Assembly: GCA_017849555.1 (NCBI GenBank)
Contig: JAFIGU010000056.1
Span: forward strand, 50,951-114,950
DNA length: 64,000 bases
Direction: 5' to 3'
Source of the DNA: Sphingomonas sp.
GTDB taxonomy: Bacteria > Pseudomonadota > Alphaproteobacteria > Sphingomonadales > Sphingomonadaceae
Shown: positions 10,840 through 20,124 of the stretch, one piece after another
Position numbering within the stretch: the first letter of the stretch is position 1
Layout: the number at the start of each line of letters is the position of its first letter
Notes under the pieces: model-generated
What the model was told of the DNA's origin: nothing
What the model saw: only the letters and a program-made list of their open reading frames with translations
The model's database searches: none
Program-made: the position numbers and the translations under genes

Positions 10840-11550
10840 ATGACCGCCGCCCTCCTGCTTGTCGCCTTGCTGGCGACGAGCTGGTTCGCGCGAAAGCGGC
10901 TCAGGCTCGATTTCGGTAGCGGGCGCAGCCGCGCCTATCTCACGGTCGCGGTGCGGCAGGTGCTAGGGTTCGCGCTGCCCGCACTCGTCATGCTCGCGCT
11001 GGTGGGCGAGTGGCGCGCCCTGTCTGAAATGCCGGCGAGCTTCGCCGCGCTGGCGGTTTCGTTCGGTATCGAAGGATGGATCACCCCCGGCGACGGATGG
11101 ATATTATCGATCGGCGCGCTCGCCGGCACCGTGATCGGCTCGGGCCTTGCCTGGCTGCGCTGGCGGCGCAAGCGCAAGCGCGGCCCGATCTTCGGCGAAC
11201 TCGGCTGGCTCCTGCCGCGCGACCGCGCCGATCTCGCGTGGGGCGTCGTGCTGTCGCTGACTGCCGGGGTAACCGAGGAATTGTTCTTCCGCCTCGCTCT
11301 GCCGTTGCTCGCCACACTCGCGACCGGCAGCGCACTCGCGGGCCTGCTGCTCGCCGCGATCCTGTTCGCCGGCGCGCATTGGTATCAGGGGTGGAGCGGG
11401 GTGGTCGCGACCGGGGTGATGGGGCTGGTTTTCGCGTTGCTCTATCTTGCCAGCGGCACGTTGTGGTTCGCGATCGCCGCGCATATCGTGGTCGATCTCA
11501 ACGCGCTGGTGATCCGCCCCGCACTGACCGGGGCGTGGCGCCGTGCATGA
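10840..11550 (+). CDS. CPBP family intramembrane glutamic endopeptidase
   Basis: A 236-residue polytopic membrane protein with about seven hydrophobic segments. The family's catalytic motifs are in order: EELFFR near residue 146 (EExxxR), FAGAHW (FxxxH), and HIVVDLNA near the C-terminus (HxxxN/D). This is the CaaX protease and bacteriocin-processing (CPBP/Abi) family, membrane-embedded peptidases of often unknown substrate. The ATG at 10840 follows AAAA directly after the repeat; Shine-Dalgarno support is weak. It ends 84 bases before the acyl-CoA synthetase and could be co-transcribed with it. Confidence 0.88.
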   Translation: MTAALLLVALLATSWFARKRLRLDFGSGRSRAYLTVAVRQVLGFALPALVMLALVGEWRALSEMPASFAALAVSFGIEGWITPGDGWILSIGALAGTVIGSGLAWLRWRRKRKRGPIFGELGWLLPRDRADLAWGVVLSLTAGVTEELFFRLALPLLATLATGSALAGLLLAAILFAGAHWYQGWSGVVATGVMGLVFALLYLASGTLWFAIAAHIVVDLNALVIRPALTGAWRRA

Positions 11551-11634
11551 GACAAAAAGGTTCGTAAACTAAGAACTGGCGCGACCGCCCGGCGTGCTGC
11601 TAAGCTGGATGCGCAACCGGAGGGGAGGAATCCG

Positions 11635-13197
11635 ATGATCGATCTCGACGCGATCCACTGTCTGTCGGATATCCCGGCGGCGCAGGCGCGCGCGCGGGGC
11701 GATCAGATCGCGTTATTGTTCGAGGGCGACGCGACCAGTTATGCCCAACTCGAAACGCAAACCGATGCGGTCGCACGCGCATTGCTCGCGGACGGGGCGC
11801 AGCCCGGTGCCCGGATCGCGGTGCTCACCAAGAACCACGCGCTCTGGTATCCGCTGTTCTTCGGCACGGCGCGCGCGCGGGCCTGCCTGATGCCGGTCAA
11901 CTGGCGGCTTTCGGTGCCCGAGGTGGCGTTCATCCTCGAAGACGGCGCGCCGAGCCATTTGTTCGTCGGCGAGGATTTCTTCGCCGCCGCGCTCGAGGCG
12001 GTGGCCGGGATGTCACGCCGCCCGCAGCTTATCGCGCTCTATGGCGCGCATCCCGAGTTCCTCCCGCTCGATATGTGGCTGGCAAGAGGGGCAGGGCAGG
12101 CGTCGCCCGATCGACCGTCGCTCGACGACGACGTGCTCCAACTCTACACCAGCGGCACCACCGGTCGCCCCAAGGGGGTGGTGCTCACCAACTTCAACTA
12201 TCGCCGCTTCATGGAAATGGCGACCGGGGTCGACGGCTTCGCTTATGAGGCGGGTGAGACGGTGATGATCGTCATGCCGCTGTTCCATGTCGCGGGGACC
12301 AATGTCAGCTTCGCCGGGCTGATGCAGGGCGGGCGGATCGTGCTGATCAAGGATTTCACCCCCGCCGGCGCGGTTGCGACGATGGTTGCGGAGCAGGTGA
12401 GCCACAGCTTCCTCGCCCCGGCGATGATCCTGATGATGCTCCAGACGCCGGAGATCGCGGACGCGCGTTTCCCGCGGCTGCGCAGCATCGCTTACGGCGC
12501 ATCGCCGATCGCCGAGGACGTGCTGGCGCGCGCGCAGACCGCCTTCGGGTGTGATTTCGTGCAATTCTACGGGATGACCGAATCGGCCGGCGCCGGCTCC
12601 TATCTCTCCCCCGCGGCGCATCGCGCGGGTGGTTTGCTCAAATCCTGCGGCCAGCCGTGGCCGGGGGTCGATATCGCGATCCTCGATAGCGAGGGCCGCG
12701 AACTTCCCGCGGGTGAGATCGGCGAGATCGCGATCCGCGGCGATATCGTGATGAAGGGCTATTGGCGCCGCAACGAGGCGACGGTCGAGGCGCTGGCGGG
12801 CGGCTGGCTCCACACCGGCGACGCGGGCTATGCCGACGAGAACGGCTATTTCTTCGTCCACGACCGGATCAAGGACATGATCGTTTCGGGGGGCGAGAAC
12901 GTCTATCCGGCCGAGGTGGAGAATGCGATCGCCGGCTGCCCGGGCGTGGCCGACGTCGCGGTGATCGGGGTGCCCGACGACAAATGGGGCGAAGCGGTCA
13001 AGGCGTTGATCGTCGCCGAGGATGACGCGCCGAGCGCGGAGGCGGTGATTGCCTGGGCGCGGGCGCGGATCGCGGGGTACAAGGCACCGAAAACGGTCGA
13101 TTTCCTCGACGCCTTGCCGCGCAATCCGTCGGGCAAGGTGCTGCGCCGTGAATTGCGCGCGGCCTATTGGGCCGGGCGTGATCGCGCGGTGGGGTGA
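11635..13197 (+). CDS. Acyl-CoA synthetase (AMP-forming), fatty-acid--CoA ligase
   Basis: Activates a carboxylic acid to its CoA thioester through an acyl-adenylate. The 520-residue ANL-superfamily protein shows the ATP-binding loop LYTSGTTGRPKGVVL (about 169-183), the linker FYGMTESAG, the adenylate-binding GWLHTGDAGYADENGY, the hinge DRIKDMIVSGGENVYPAEVE and the catalytic Lys motif PRNPSGKVLRR at the end. Chain length specificity is not readable. GGAGGAAT lies 5 bases before the ATG. Confidence 0.93.
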   Translation: MIDLDAIHCLSDIPAAQARARGDQIALLFEGDATSYAQLETQTDAVARALLADGAQPGARIAVLTKNHALWYPLFFGTARARACLMPVNWRLSVPEVAFILEDGAPSHLFVGEDFFAAALEAVAGMSRRPQLIALYGAHPEFLPLDMWLARGAGQASPDRPSLDDDVLQLYTSGTTGRPKGVVLTNFNYRRFMEMATGVDGFAYEAGETVMIVMPLFHVAGTNVSFAGLMQGGRIVLIKDFTPAGAVATMVAEQVSHSFLAPAMILMMLQTPEIADARFPRLRSIAYGASPIAEDVLARAQTAFGCDFVQFYGMTESAGAGSYLSPAAHRAGGLLKSCGQPWPGVDIAILDSEGRELPAGEIGEIAIRGDIVMKGYWRRNEATVEALAGGWLHTGDAGYADENGYFFVHDRIKDMIVSGGENVYPAEVENAIAGCPGVADVAVIGVPDDKWGEAVKALIVAEDDAPSAEAVIAWARARIAGYKAPKTVDFLDALPRNPSGKVLRRELRAAYWAGRDRAVG

Positions 13198-13228
13198 TCA
13201 CCTGACGGCATGAGCGCGACCTGCGATC

Positions 13229-13312
13229 CGTTCGCTCTGAGCTTGTCGAAGGGCTGCCCTTCTTCCTTCGAAGAAAAGTGCAGGGCTTCGACAGGCTCAG
13301 CCCGAACGGCGA
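13229..13312. repeat. REP-like inverted repeat (family C)
   Basis: TTCGCTCTGAGCTTGTCGAA at 13231 faces an inverse copy CTTCGACAGGCTCAGCCCGA at about 13287, and the loop contains a nested hairpin (CTTCCTTCGAAGAAAAG). It lies between the convergent acyl-CoA synthetase and chorismate mutase genes, so it may serve as a two-way transcription stop. Related copies are at 14769 and 51002. Confidence 0.85.
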
Positions 13313-13328
13313 GAGCGAAGCAGATAGT

Positions 13329-13616
13329 CTATACGCTACCCGCCGAAAACTGCTCGTGGTGGCGGATCACTTCGTCGATGATGAAGCGCAGGAATTTCTC
13401 GCTGAATTCGGGATCGAGCTCGGCGTCTTCGGCGAGCCGTCGCAGCCGGGCGATCTGCGCCTCCTCACGGCCGGGATCGGCCGGGGGCAGCCCGGCGGTC
13501 GCCTTGTGGCGCCCGACCGCCTGGGTGATCTTGAATCGCTCCGCGAGCAGGCAGACGAGCGCCGCATCGATATTGTCGATGCTCTTGCGATAGCCCTTCA
13601 GCACCTCGTCCGGCAT
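13329..13616 (-). CDS. Chorismate mutase (AroQ class)
   Basis: Converts chorismate to prephenate for phenylalanine and tyrosine synthesis. At 95 residues it is the stand-alone all-helical AroQ type: helix 1 with YRKSIDNIDAALVCLLAERF and the catalytic-site Arg, then TQAVGRHKA with the conserved Lys, then EEAQIARLRRLAEDAELD, and helix 3 EKFLRFIIDEVIRHHEQ. The ATG at 13616 has GGGAGG 5 bases upstream and is preferred over an in-frame start 7 codons earlier. Convergent with the acyl-CoA synthetase. Confidence 0.92.
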   Translation of the reverse strand: MPDEVLKGYRKSIDNIDAALVCLLAERFKITQAVGRHKATAGLPPADPGREEAQIARLRRLAEDAELDPEFSEKFLRFIIDEVIRHHEQFSAGSV

Positions 13617-13720
13617 TGTGCCTCCCGAATCCCTCATCGCCGCGCCTTTTGCGTGTCCACCGCTTCCGGCGCAAGGCTTGCGTTGCCCTAGCGTATTTTG
13701 CCGCCTAGAGCCCGTAACAG

Positions 13721-14731
13721 ATGACCGCCACCATTCACCGCCTCGCCGATCGCCCCCCGTCGCTCGAACCGATGATCGAGCTCGTCGCGGGTGATATGAA
13801 CATGGTCAATGCGGCGATCCTCGATCGCATGCAGTCGCAGATTCCGCTGATCCCGGAACTCGCCGGGCATCTGATCGCGGGCGGCGGCAAGCGCATGCGC
13901 CCGATGCTGACGCTCGCGAGCGCGCGGCTGCTCGGCTATATGGGGACGCGGCATCACCGGCTCGCCGCGGCGGTCGAATTCATCCATACCGCCACATTGC
14001 TCCACGACGATGTGGTCGACGGGTCGGATTTGCGCCGCGGCAAGCGCACCGCCAACCTCATCTGGGGCAATCCGGCGAGCGTGCTGGTCGGCGATTTCCT
14101 GTTCAGCCGCAGCTTCGAACTGATGGTCGAGGACGGCAGCCTCAAGGTGCTCAAGATCCTGTCCAACGCCAGCGCGGTGATCGCGGAGGGCGAGGTCAAC
14201 CAGCTCACCGCCGCGCGGCGCATCGATCTGGGCGAGGATCGCTATCTGGAGATCATCAACGCCAAGACCGCCGCGCTGTTCGCCGCCGCCTGCCGCATCG
14301 CCGCGGTGGTCGCCGAGCGGCCCGAGGAGGAGGAGGTCGCGCTTGACGCCTATGGCCGTAATCTCGGCATCGCCTTCCAGCTCGTCGACGATGCGATCGA
14401 CTATGTCTCCGACGCCGGGACGATGGGCAAGGACGCCGGCGACGATTTCCGCGAGGGCAAGGTGACCTTGCCGGTGATCCTCGCTTATGCGCGCGGCTCG
14501 GCGACCGATCGCACCTTCTGGAAGGATGCGGTGGAGGGGCGCCGCGACGGCGACGAGGATTTCGCGCACGCGATCTCGCTGGTGCGCGCGACCCGCGCGG
14601 TCGACGACACGCTCGCCCGCGCGCGGCATTACGGCCAGCGCGCGATCGACGCGATCGGTCCCTTCGCCTCGGGCAAGGCAAAGGACGCGATGGTCGAGGC
14701 GGTCGAATTCGCGGTGGCGCGGGCTTATTGA
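13721..14731 (+). CDS. Long-chain trans-polyprenyl diphosphate synthase
   Basis: Builds the polyprenyl side chain of ubiquinone from IPP and an allylic diphosphate. The 336-residue protein has GGGKRMRPMLTLASARL, the first Asp-rich motif HDDVVDGSDLRRGK (FARM) and the second FQLVDDAIDYV (SARM). Small residues before the first motif (TATLLH) fit a long product; Sphingomonads use Q-10, so a decaprenyl product is likely, though not proven by sequence. The ATG at 13721 lacks a strong ribosome site. It diverges from the chorismate mutase. Confidence 0.92.
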   Translation: MTATIHRLADRPPSLEPMIELVAGDMNMVNAAILDRMQSQIPLIPELAGHLIAGGGKRMRPMLTLASARLLGYMGTRHHRLAAAVEFIHTATLLHDDVVDGSDLRRGKRTANLIWGNPASVLVGDFLFSRSFELMVEDGSLKVLKILSNASAVIAEGEVNQLTAARRIDLGEDRYLEIINAKTAALFAAACRIAAVVAERPEEEEVALDAYGRNLGIAFQLVDDAIDYVSDAGTMGKDAGDDFREGKVTLPVILAYARGSATDRTFWKDAVEGRRDGDEDFAHAISLVRATRAVDDTLARARHYGQRAIDAIGPFASGKAKDAMVEAVEFAVARAY

Positions 14732-14768
14732 GGTAACGCGGGACAAACACCGCGCCCGAAATCAAAGC

Positions 14769-14842
14769 CGTTCGCCCTGAGCTTGTCGAAGGGCGACCCA
14801 ACTCCCGAACGCCAGGGCGCGCTTCGCCAAGAGCGAACGGGA
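14769..14842. repeat. REP-like inverted repeat (family C)
   Basis: GTTCGCCCTGAGCTTGTCGA at 14770 is partly mirrored by the sequence ending CCAAGAGCGAACGG at 14840. It is a degenerate copy of the family also present at 13229 and 51002, and it separates the polyprenyl synthase from the glycosyltransferase. Confidence 0.75.
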
Positions 14843-14899
14843 TAGGTGACCCCGGTTTAACCACGATGCCTTAACCCGGCTCGGCTAAGGCATCGCCCA

Positions 14900-16060
14900 A
14901 TGCTTCGCGTGCTGACCCTTTCGACCCTGTTTCCCGACGCTTCGCGGCCCAATTTCGGGGTGTTCGTCGAGCGGCAGACGCTTGGGCTCGCCGCGCGTCC
15001 CGATGTCGCGCTGACCGTGGTAGCGGGAATCGGCGTACCGCCCTGGCCGCTCTCGCGACACCCGCGCTATCGCCAGTTTGCGGCGGTTCCGACACATGAG
15101 ACGTGGAAGGGCGTCGAGGTGCTGCGCCCGCGCTTCACGGTGCTGCCGGGCACCGCGGGGCGGTTTCACGCATCGGCGCTGCTGCGCGCAGTGCGACGGG
15201 GGATTCGCGGACGCGAATTCGACGTCATCGACGCCTCCTTCTTCTTCCCCGACGGGCCGGTGGCGATCGCACTCGGCCGGGAGCGCGGCATCCCGGTATC
15301 GATCAAGGCGCGCGGGGCGGACATTCACCACTGGGGTCATGCCGCGGCGACGGCGCGGCAGGTCCGCGACGCCGGTCTGGCGGCGGACGGATTGCTCGCG
15401 GTGTCCCGCGCGATGGCTGACGATATCGCCGCGCTCGGCATTCCGGCGGAGAAGGTAAAGGTACATCACACCGGGGTCGATCTCGCGCGGTTCGCGCCGG
15501 TCGATCGCTTGACGGCAAAAGCAGCGCTCGGGGTCGCCGGGCCGCTGGTCGTTTCGGTCGGCGCGCTCATCCCGCGCAAGGGCCATGATGTGGTGATCGA
15601 CGCGGTCGCGCGGCTCGACGGTGTAACCTTGCTGATCGCGGGCGAGGGCGAGGCACGGGGGGCGTTGGAAGCGCAAATTGCGCGTGCAGGCGTCGGTGAT
15701 CGCGTGCGGTTGCTTGGTGCCGTGCCGCACGCGCAACTGCCTGCGCTGATCGCCGCCGCCGACGTCATGGCGCTTGCCTCCGCATCCGAGGGGCTGGCGA
15801 ATGTGTGGGTCGAGGCGCTTGCCTGCGGCACGCCGATCGTCGTGCCCCCGGTCGGCGGTGCGCCCGAGGTGGTGACCGCGCCGTCAGCCGGCCGCATCGT
15901 CCCACGCGAGGCCGGTCCCTTTGCCGCGGCGATCGCCGATCTCTTGGGCGCGCCGTTGCCCGCCGAAGTGGTGCGCGCGCATGCGCTGGGCTTCACCTGG
16001 GAAGCGAATACCGTCGCGCTTTACGCGCATCTCGCGGGATTGGTTCAGACGAGGGGGTAA
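14900..16060 (+). CDS. Glycosyltransferase family 4
   Basis: A 386-residue GT-B retaining glycosyltransferase. The N-terminal domain begins MLRVLTLSTLFPDASRPNFG with GVFVERQT, the usual pattern of family 4 enzymes that build exopolysaccharide or capsule. The C-terminal nucleotide-sugar domain contains VHHTGVDLARFAP, VSVGALIPRKGHD (Lys binds donor phosphate) and ASEGLANVWVEALACGTPIV, the EX7E motif. Donor and acceptor cannot be told. Its 3' end overlaps the convergent Mth938-like gene by 16 bases. Confidence 0.88.
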   Translation: MLRVLTLSTLFPDASRPNFGVFVERQTLGLAARPDVALTVVAGIGVPPWPLSRHPRYRQFAAVPTHETWKGVEVLRPRFTVLPGTAGRFHASALLRAVRRGIRGREFDVIDASFFFPDGPVAIALGRERGIPVSIKARGADIHHWGHAAATARQVRDAGLAADGLLAVSRAMADDIAALGIPAEKVKVHHTGVDLARFAPVDRLTAKAALGVAGPLVVSVGALIPRKGHDVVIDAVARLDGVTLLIAGEGEARGALEAQIARAGVGDRVRLLGAVPHAQLPALIAAADVMALASASEGLANVWVEALACGTPIVVPPVGGAPEVVTAPSAGRIVPREAGPFAAAIADLLGAPLPAEVVRAHALGFTWEANTVALYAHLAGLVQTRG

Positions 16061-16413
16061 AGCGCCGCGGCGATCTGTCGCCCCTCGTTGCGCAGCACGC
16101 CCCAGGCGCGCGCCGCGGCGCGGCTGTCCATCGCCTCGACCCCGATGCCGCGTTCTTCCAGAGCCGCCACCAGCGCGCGTGGCGGGCGCGAAAGCTCGCT
16201 GCCGGTGCCGATCAGGATGAATTCGGGGGCCGCCGCGATCAGCGGCGCGAGGTCGTCGACGGAAAGTGCCTCAAGCGTCGGCGGGGTCCATTCCGCCACC
16301 GAATCGACCGTCATGATCAGCGCGGGGAAAATGCCGTCGTCGGTGCGAAACCCGCCGGGGCCGATCCCTTTGACGATCGGCCCGGCGGGATCGCGCGTGC
16401 GTTCCAGTTTCAC
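16045..16413 (-). CDS. Mth938-like domain protein (NDUFAF3/DUF498 family)
   Basis: A 122-residue protein with a GGFRTDDGIFPALIMTVDSV stretch and a Rossmann-like core containing FILIGTGSELSRPPRALVAAL and GIGVEAMDSRAAARAWGVL. This is the Mth938-like family, relatives of the mitochondrial complex I assembly factor NDUFAF3. In alphaproteobacteria the gene commonly follows secF, as here (9 bases after the secF stop). A role in membrane protein or complex I assembly is inferred from family and context only. Confidence 0.85.
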   Translation of the reverse strand: MKLERTRDPAGPIVKGIGPGGFRTDDGIFPALIMTVDSVAEWTPPTLEALSVDDLAPLIAAAPEFILIGTGSELSRPPRALVAALEERGIGVEAMDSRAAARAWGVLRNEGRQIAAALYPLV

Positions 16414-16422
16414 CGGCGAAGG

Positions 16423-17388
16423 TCAGCCTTCGCGCGGGCCGACGCGCTCGGCGCGGTCCGCCGCGCCGCCACGCCCCGCGACCGGCTCGGCGCGCAGCCC
16501 GAGCGTGATCAGCAGCGACGACGACACGTAGATCGACGAATAGGTGCCGACCACGATGCCGAGGATCATCGCCGCGGTGAACCCGCGCAGCACGTGCCCG
16601 CCGAGGAACAGCAAGGCGAGCAGCGCGAGCAGGATCGTCACCGAGGTCATCACCGTACGCGGCAGCGTCTCGTTGACCGACAGGTTGATGATCTCACGCA
16701 TGTCCATCTTGCGATAGCGGCGCATATTCTCGCGGATGCGATCGTCGATGACGATCTTGTCGTTGATCGAATAGCCGATGATCGTCAGCACCGCGGCGAC
16801 GATGTTGAGATCGAACTCGAACCGCGACAGCGCGAAAAAGCCCAATGTCATCAAAAGATCGTGGACGATCGCCACCACCGTCGAGACGCCGAACTGCCAC
16901 TCGAAGCGGAAGATCGCGAACAGCCCGATGCCGAGGATGGCGAGCACCACTGCGAGCACGCCGTTGCGGATCAGCTCGCCCGAAACCTTGCCCGAAACAG
17001 TGGAATAGCGGCTGAACGTCGCGCCGGGGAAGCTTTGTGCCAGCGCCGTCTCGACCTTCTTGACGACGGCGTTGGTCGCGCCCTCGTCGGCGCCCTTCTG
17101 CGCCGGGAGGCGGATCGTGATCGTCTTGGGATCGCCGAACTGCTGCAACGAGGCATCGCCGACGCCCTGCGCGTCAACCACCTGGCGGACGCGATCGAGG
17201 TCGGGAACGGTCGCGAACTTCTCCTCGATCATCAGGCCGCCTTCGAAATCGACGCCGAAGTTGAGGCCCTTGGCAAAGGTAAGCCCGATCGCGAGCAGGC
17301 TGAGCGCGAGCGTCAGCCCGAATGCCCAGCCGCGCAGGCGAACGAAATCGATATTGGTATCGTCGGGGACGAGCTTCAGGAGTTTCAT
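16423..17388 (-). CDS. secF: Protein translocase subunit SecF
   Basis: Partner of SecD in the proton-motive-force-driven step of Sec export. The 321-residue protein has TM1 at about 21-41, NFGVDFEGGLMIEEKF (SecD/F D1-D2 motif), a periplasmic domain, and a five-helix bundle beginning at NGVLAVVLAILGIGLFAIFRF. SINDKIVIDDRIREN and NLSVNETLPRTVMTS are typical SecF motifs. It starts 15 bases after the secD stop and ends 9 bases before the Mth938-like gene. Confidence 0.96.
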   Translation of the reverse strand: MKLLKLVPDDTNIDFVRLRGWAFGLTLALSLLAIGLTFAKGLNFGVDFEGGLMIEEKFATVPDLDRVRQVVDAQGVGDASLQQFGDPKTITIRLPAQKGADEGATNAVVKKVETALAQSFPGATFSRYSTVSGKVSGELIRNGVLAVVLAILGIGLFAIFRFEWQFGVSTVVAIVHDLLMTLGFFALSRFEFDLNIVAAVLTIIGYSINDKIVIDDRIRENMRRYRKMDMREIINLSVNETLPRTVMTSVTILLALLALLFLGGHVLRGFTAAMILGIVVGTYSSIYVSSSLLITLGLRAEPVAGRGGAADRAERVGPREG

Positions 17389-17403
17389 CGTATCTCGCTC
17401 GCC

Positions 17404-19008
17404 TCAGATGTTGATCGTCTTGGGCTTGGTGCGGCGCAACCACCCAGCCACCAGCATGCGGGTGAAGGTGACCGCGGTGAACACCGAGGTGACGATGCCG
17501 ATCAGCAGCACCACCGCAAAGCCCTTCACCGGCCCCGATCCGAGCACGAACATGATCACGCCCGAAATGGCGTGGGTCATATTCGCCTCGAAAATCGTGC
17601 GGCTCGCTTCCTTATACCCCAATTCGACCGATTGGACGATCGATCGCCCGCGATGCCGTTCCTCGCGGATACGCTCGTTGATCAGCACGTTGGCGTCGAC
17701 CGCGGTGCCGATCGTCAGCACGAAGCCGGCGATGCCGGGCAGGGTGAGCGTGCCGCCGATCAGCGCGAGCACGCCGACGATGACGAACACGTTGATGACC
17801 ACCGCGAGGTTCGCATAAAGCCCGAACCGCCCGTAGGTGACGAACATGAAGGCGACGACCAGCGCCACCGCGACCGCGGAGGCGAGGATGCCGGCGCGGA
17901 TCGAATCCGCGCCGAGATCGGGGCCGACGGTTGATTCCTCGACCACCTTCAATGCCACCGGCAGCTTGCCCGAGCGCAGCGCGATCGCGAGCTGGTTGGC
18001 GGTGTCGACCGTGAAGCTGCCCGAGATCGACGCCCGGCCGCCCATGATCGGCTCATTGATATTGGGGGCCGAGATCACGCTGTTATCGAGGATGATCGCG
18101 AACGGCTTGTTGACATTCTCCTGCGTCACCTTGGCGAAGCGGCGCCCGCCCTGGCTGTCGAAGGTGATCGCGACCTGCGGCTCGTTGGTCTGCGGCGAGA
18201 ATTCCTGCCGCGCGTCGGTCAGCATGTCGCCGGTGATGATCGCCGAGCGCTTGACCGCGATGAACGGCACCCCGCTGGGATTGTTCGGATAGGGCAGGAT
18301 CTGGCTGCCGATCGGCGCCTGCTTGTTGCGCAGCTGATCGGGCGTGGCAGTGGTATCGACCAGCTTGAATTCGAGCTTGGCGGTCTTGCCGAGCAAGTCC
18401 TTCAGCGCCTGCGGGTTCTGCAGCCCCGGCACCTGGACGACGATGCGGCTCGAGCCCTGGCGGATGATCGTCGGCTCGCGCGTGCCGAGCTCGTCGATAC
18501 GGCGGCGGACCACTTCGGTCGCGTCGCCCATCGCGCGGTCGACCGCCTGGTTGAGCCCGGCGGTCGTCGGGGTCAGCACGAAACGGCTGGTGTCGACGAC
18601 CTGGATGTCCCATTCGCGCTGGCCGGTCATCCCCGCGCCGCCGCCGGTGATCGACAGCAGCCGCTCGCGCGCCGCATCGACCTGCGTCGGATCGCGCAGC
18701 ATGAAGGTGAGATTGCCGTCGCGCGTCGAGATATCGCCGATCTCGATCCGCGGGTTCTGGCGGCGCATCTCGGTCTGCACCTGTTCGCGCATCTGCTCCA
18801 GCCGGCTCGACTGAAGATCGTTCACGTCCGCTTCGAGCAGCAGATAGCTGCCCCCCGCGAGATCCAGCCCGAGGTTGACGCGCGGATGCGGGAAGCGCCC
18901 CCAGCCATCGGTGACGCGCTGCGGCAGCAGGCTGGGGACGGCGAGCGCTACCAGCACCGCGAGAAGCGCCCAGATCGATGCGACCTTCCAGCGCGGGAAA
19001 TCGAGCAT
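17404..19008 (-). CDS. secD: Protein translocase subunit SecD
   Basis: A 534-residue inner-membrane protein of the SecDF complex. TM1 WALLAVLVALAVPSLLPQ is followed by LGLDLAGGSYLLLEAD (D1), a long periplasmic region with the P1 and P4 domains, GGRASISGSFTVDTANQLAI (D4-like) and six C-terminal helices with GTAVDANVLINERIREE (D5) and the conserved THAISGVIMF segment. yajC lies immediately upstream with 1 base between stop and start, and secF follows, giving the standard yajC-secD-secF operon. Confidence 0.97.
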   Translation of the reverse strand: MLDFPRWKVASIWALLAVLVALAVPSLLPQRVTDGWGRFPHPRVNLGLDLAGGSYLLLEADVNDLQSSRLEQMREQVQTEMRRQNPRIEIGDISTRDGNLTFMLRDPTQVDAARERLLSITGGGAGMTGQREWDIQVVDTSRFVLTPTTAGLNQAVDRAMGDATEVVRRRIDELGTREPTIIRQGSSRIVVQVPGLQNPQALKDLLGKTAKLEFKLVDTTATPDQLRNKQAPIGSQILPYPNNPSGVPFIAVKRSAIITGDMLTDARQEFSPQTNEPQVAITFDSQGGRRFAKVTQENVNKPFAIILDNSVISAPNINEPIMGGRASISGSFTVDTANQLAIALRSGKLPVALKVVEESTVGPDLGADSIRAGILASAVAVALVVAFMFVTYGRFGLYANLAVVINVFVIVGVLALIGGTLTLPGIAGFVLTIGTAVDANVLINERIREERHRGRSIVQSVELGYKEASRTIFEANMTHAISGVIMFVLGSGPVKGFAVVLLIGIVTSVFTAVTFTRMLVAGWLRRTKPKTINI

Positions 19009-19009
19009 A

Positions 19010-19348
19010 TCAGTCGTTCGCCGGCTTGCCGCCGAGCGGATTGACCTCGGCCAGCGTCGCCTTGACCACGCGGATGCGGGTGTTGGCGGCGATCTCCACC
19101 TCGACGAAGGCGTCTTCCACCTTGGTCACCTTGCCCACGACGCCCCCGGCGGTGACGACCGAATCGCCCTTCTTCACCGAGGCGACCGCATTCTGCAGCG
19201 CCTTCATCCGGCGTTGCTGCGGGCGGATCATCAGGAAATAGAAGACGATGAACACCAGGAACAAAGGCGCGAGGCCAAGGAAACTGGCGAATCCACCCTG
19301 TTGCGCGGCGCCCCCGGCGACCTGGGCGTAAGCTGGAGAAATGAGCAT
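19010..19348 (-). CDS. yajC: Preprotein translocase subunit YajC
   Basis: A small single-span protein (112 residues) associated with SecDF. The membrane helix is FLGLAPLFLVFIVFYFLMIR, followed by PQQRRMKALQ, the diagnostic YajC sequence, then a soluble beta domain with GDSVVTAGGVVGKVTKVED. First gene of the yajC-secD-secF-Mth938-like operon. Confidence 0.96.
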   Translation of the reverse strand: MLISPAYAQVAGGAAQQGGFASFLGLAPLFLVFIVFYFLMIRPQQRRMKALQNAVASVKKGDSVVTAGGVVGKVTKVEDAFVEVEIAANTRIRVVKATLAEVNPLGGKPAND

Positions 19349-19469
19349 TTTACCCGTTCATGACTAAAGGGCGGACGAAATTCGCCCGCGAAGCCTGCGC
19401 CGCTAACATCGGAACGATATTGGCGCAACATGAGCCGGCGTTTAAGCCGGTCGTCCAGCCCCTTCTCCC

Positions 19470-19568
19470 CGTCATTCCCGCGCAGGCGGGAATCCATAAG
19501 CTCTGCCGTTGCGCCTCTATCAGCGACGCCAGCCAGAATGGATTCCCGCCTGCGCGAGAATGACGGGG
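19470..19568. repeat. Paired REP-like elements (family B)
   Basis: CGTCATTCCCGCGCAGGCGG at 19470 and an inverse copy ending GAGAATGACGGGG at 19568, with about 45 bases between; one base of the second copy departs from a perfect match (GCGAGAA). It lies between the yajC promoter side and the ABM monooxygenase. Confidence 0.85.
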
Positions 19569-19614
19569 AAGCATTTTAAATTTATGGCTGACCTGGCAAG
19601 CGATAGGAGAGACG

Positions 19615-19920
19615 ATGACGATATTGGTGATGGGCACGATATTGCTGCCCGAAGGCGAGGGCGCCAAGGCCGCGCAATTGTTCGCCGATCATGCGAAACT
19701 GGTGCGCACCGAGGCGGGATGCGACGAATATTGTTTCGCCTTCGATACCGAGAATCCCGATCTGATCCGTGTCGCCGAACGCTGGGCGAGCGTCGAGGCG
19801 CTGGCGGCGCACGGCGCGGCCGAGCACCAGAAAGCCTTCGGCCGCGCACTCCGCGCCCACGCGCCGCGCGAGATGGCGGTCGATGCGTGGGACGGACAGC
19901 ATTGGCGCAAGCTGATCTGA
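19615..19920 (+). CDS. ABM-domain protein (putative quinol monooxygenase)
   Basis: A 101-residue single-domain dimeric alpha-beta barrel protein of the antibiotic biosynthesis monooxygenase family, the YgiN group. Features seen: first strand [34 protein letters not shown], and [24 protein letters not shown] with the conserved His pair. Such proteins oxidise quinols or act as small-molecule monooxygenases; the substrate is unknown. GATAGGAGAGACG gives a good ribosome site before the ATG. Confidence 0.82.
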   Translation: MTILVMGTILLPEGEGAKAAQLFADHAKLVRTEAGCDEYCFAFDTENPDLIRVAERWASVEALAAHGAAEHQKAFGRALRAHAPREMAVDAWDGQHWRKLI

Positions 19921-19933
19921 GATATACCACCAC

Positions 19934-20039
19934 TCTTCCCCCTCCCTGGTGAAGGGAGGGGCTGGGGGTGGGTGGGTATGAGGCGCGCGACACCGTGCCC
20001 CACCGGGCCAACCCATCCCTCGTTCAAGGGAGGGGAGGC
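19934..20039. repeat. REP-like inverted repeat (family D)
   Basis: CTTCCCCCTCCCTGGTGAAG with GGAGGGG at about 19934-19961, and a second GA-rich arm CTCGTTCAAGGGAGGGGAGG at about 20019-20038. It separates the ABM gene from tRNA-Pro. A shorter relative is at 29477. Confidence 0.7.
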
Positions 20040-20124
20040 AAGTTGACTGTGAGAATTGAGGCGAGAAACACGCCTCAACCCGCTTGCGTTGTCGGCAGGG
20101 GGCGCGTAGAGGCCGCCCTCCGGT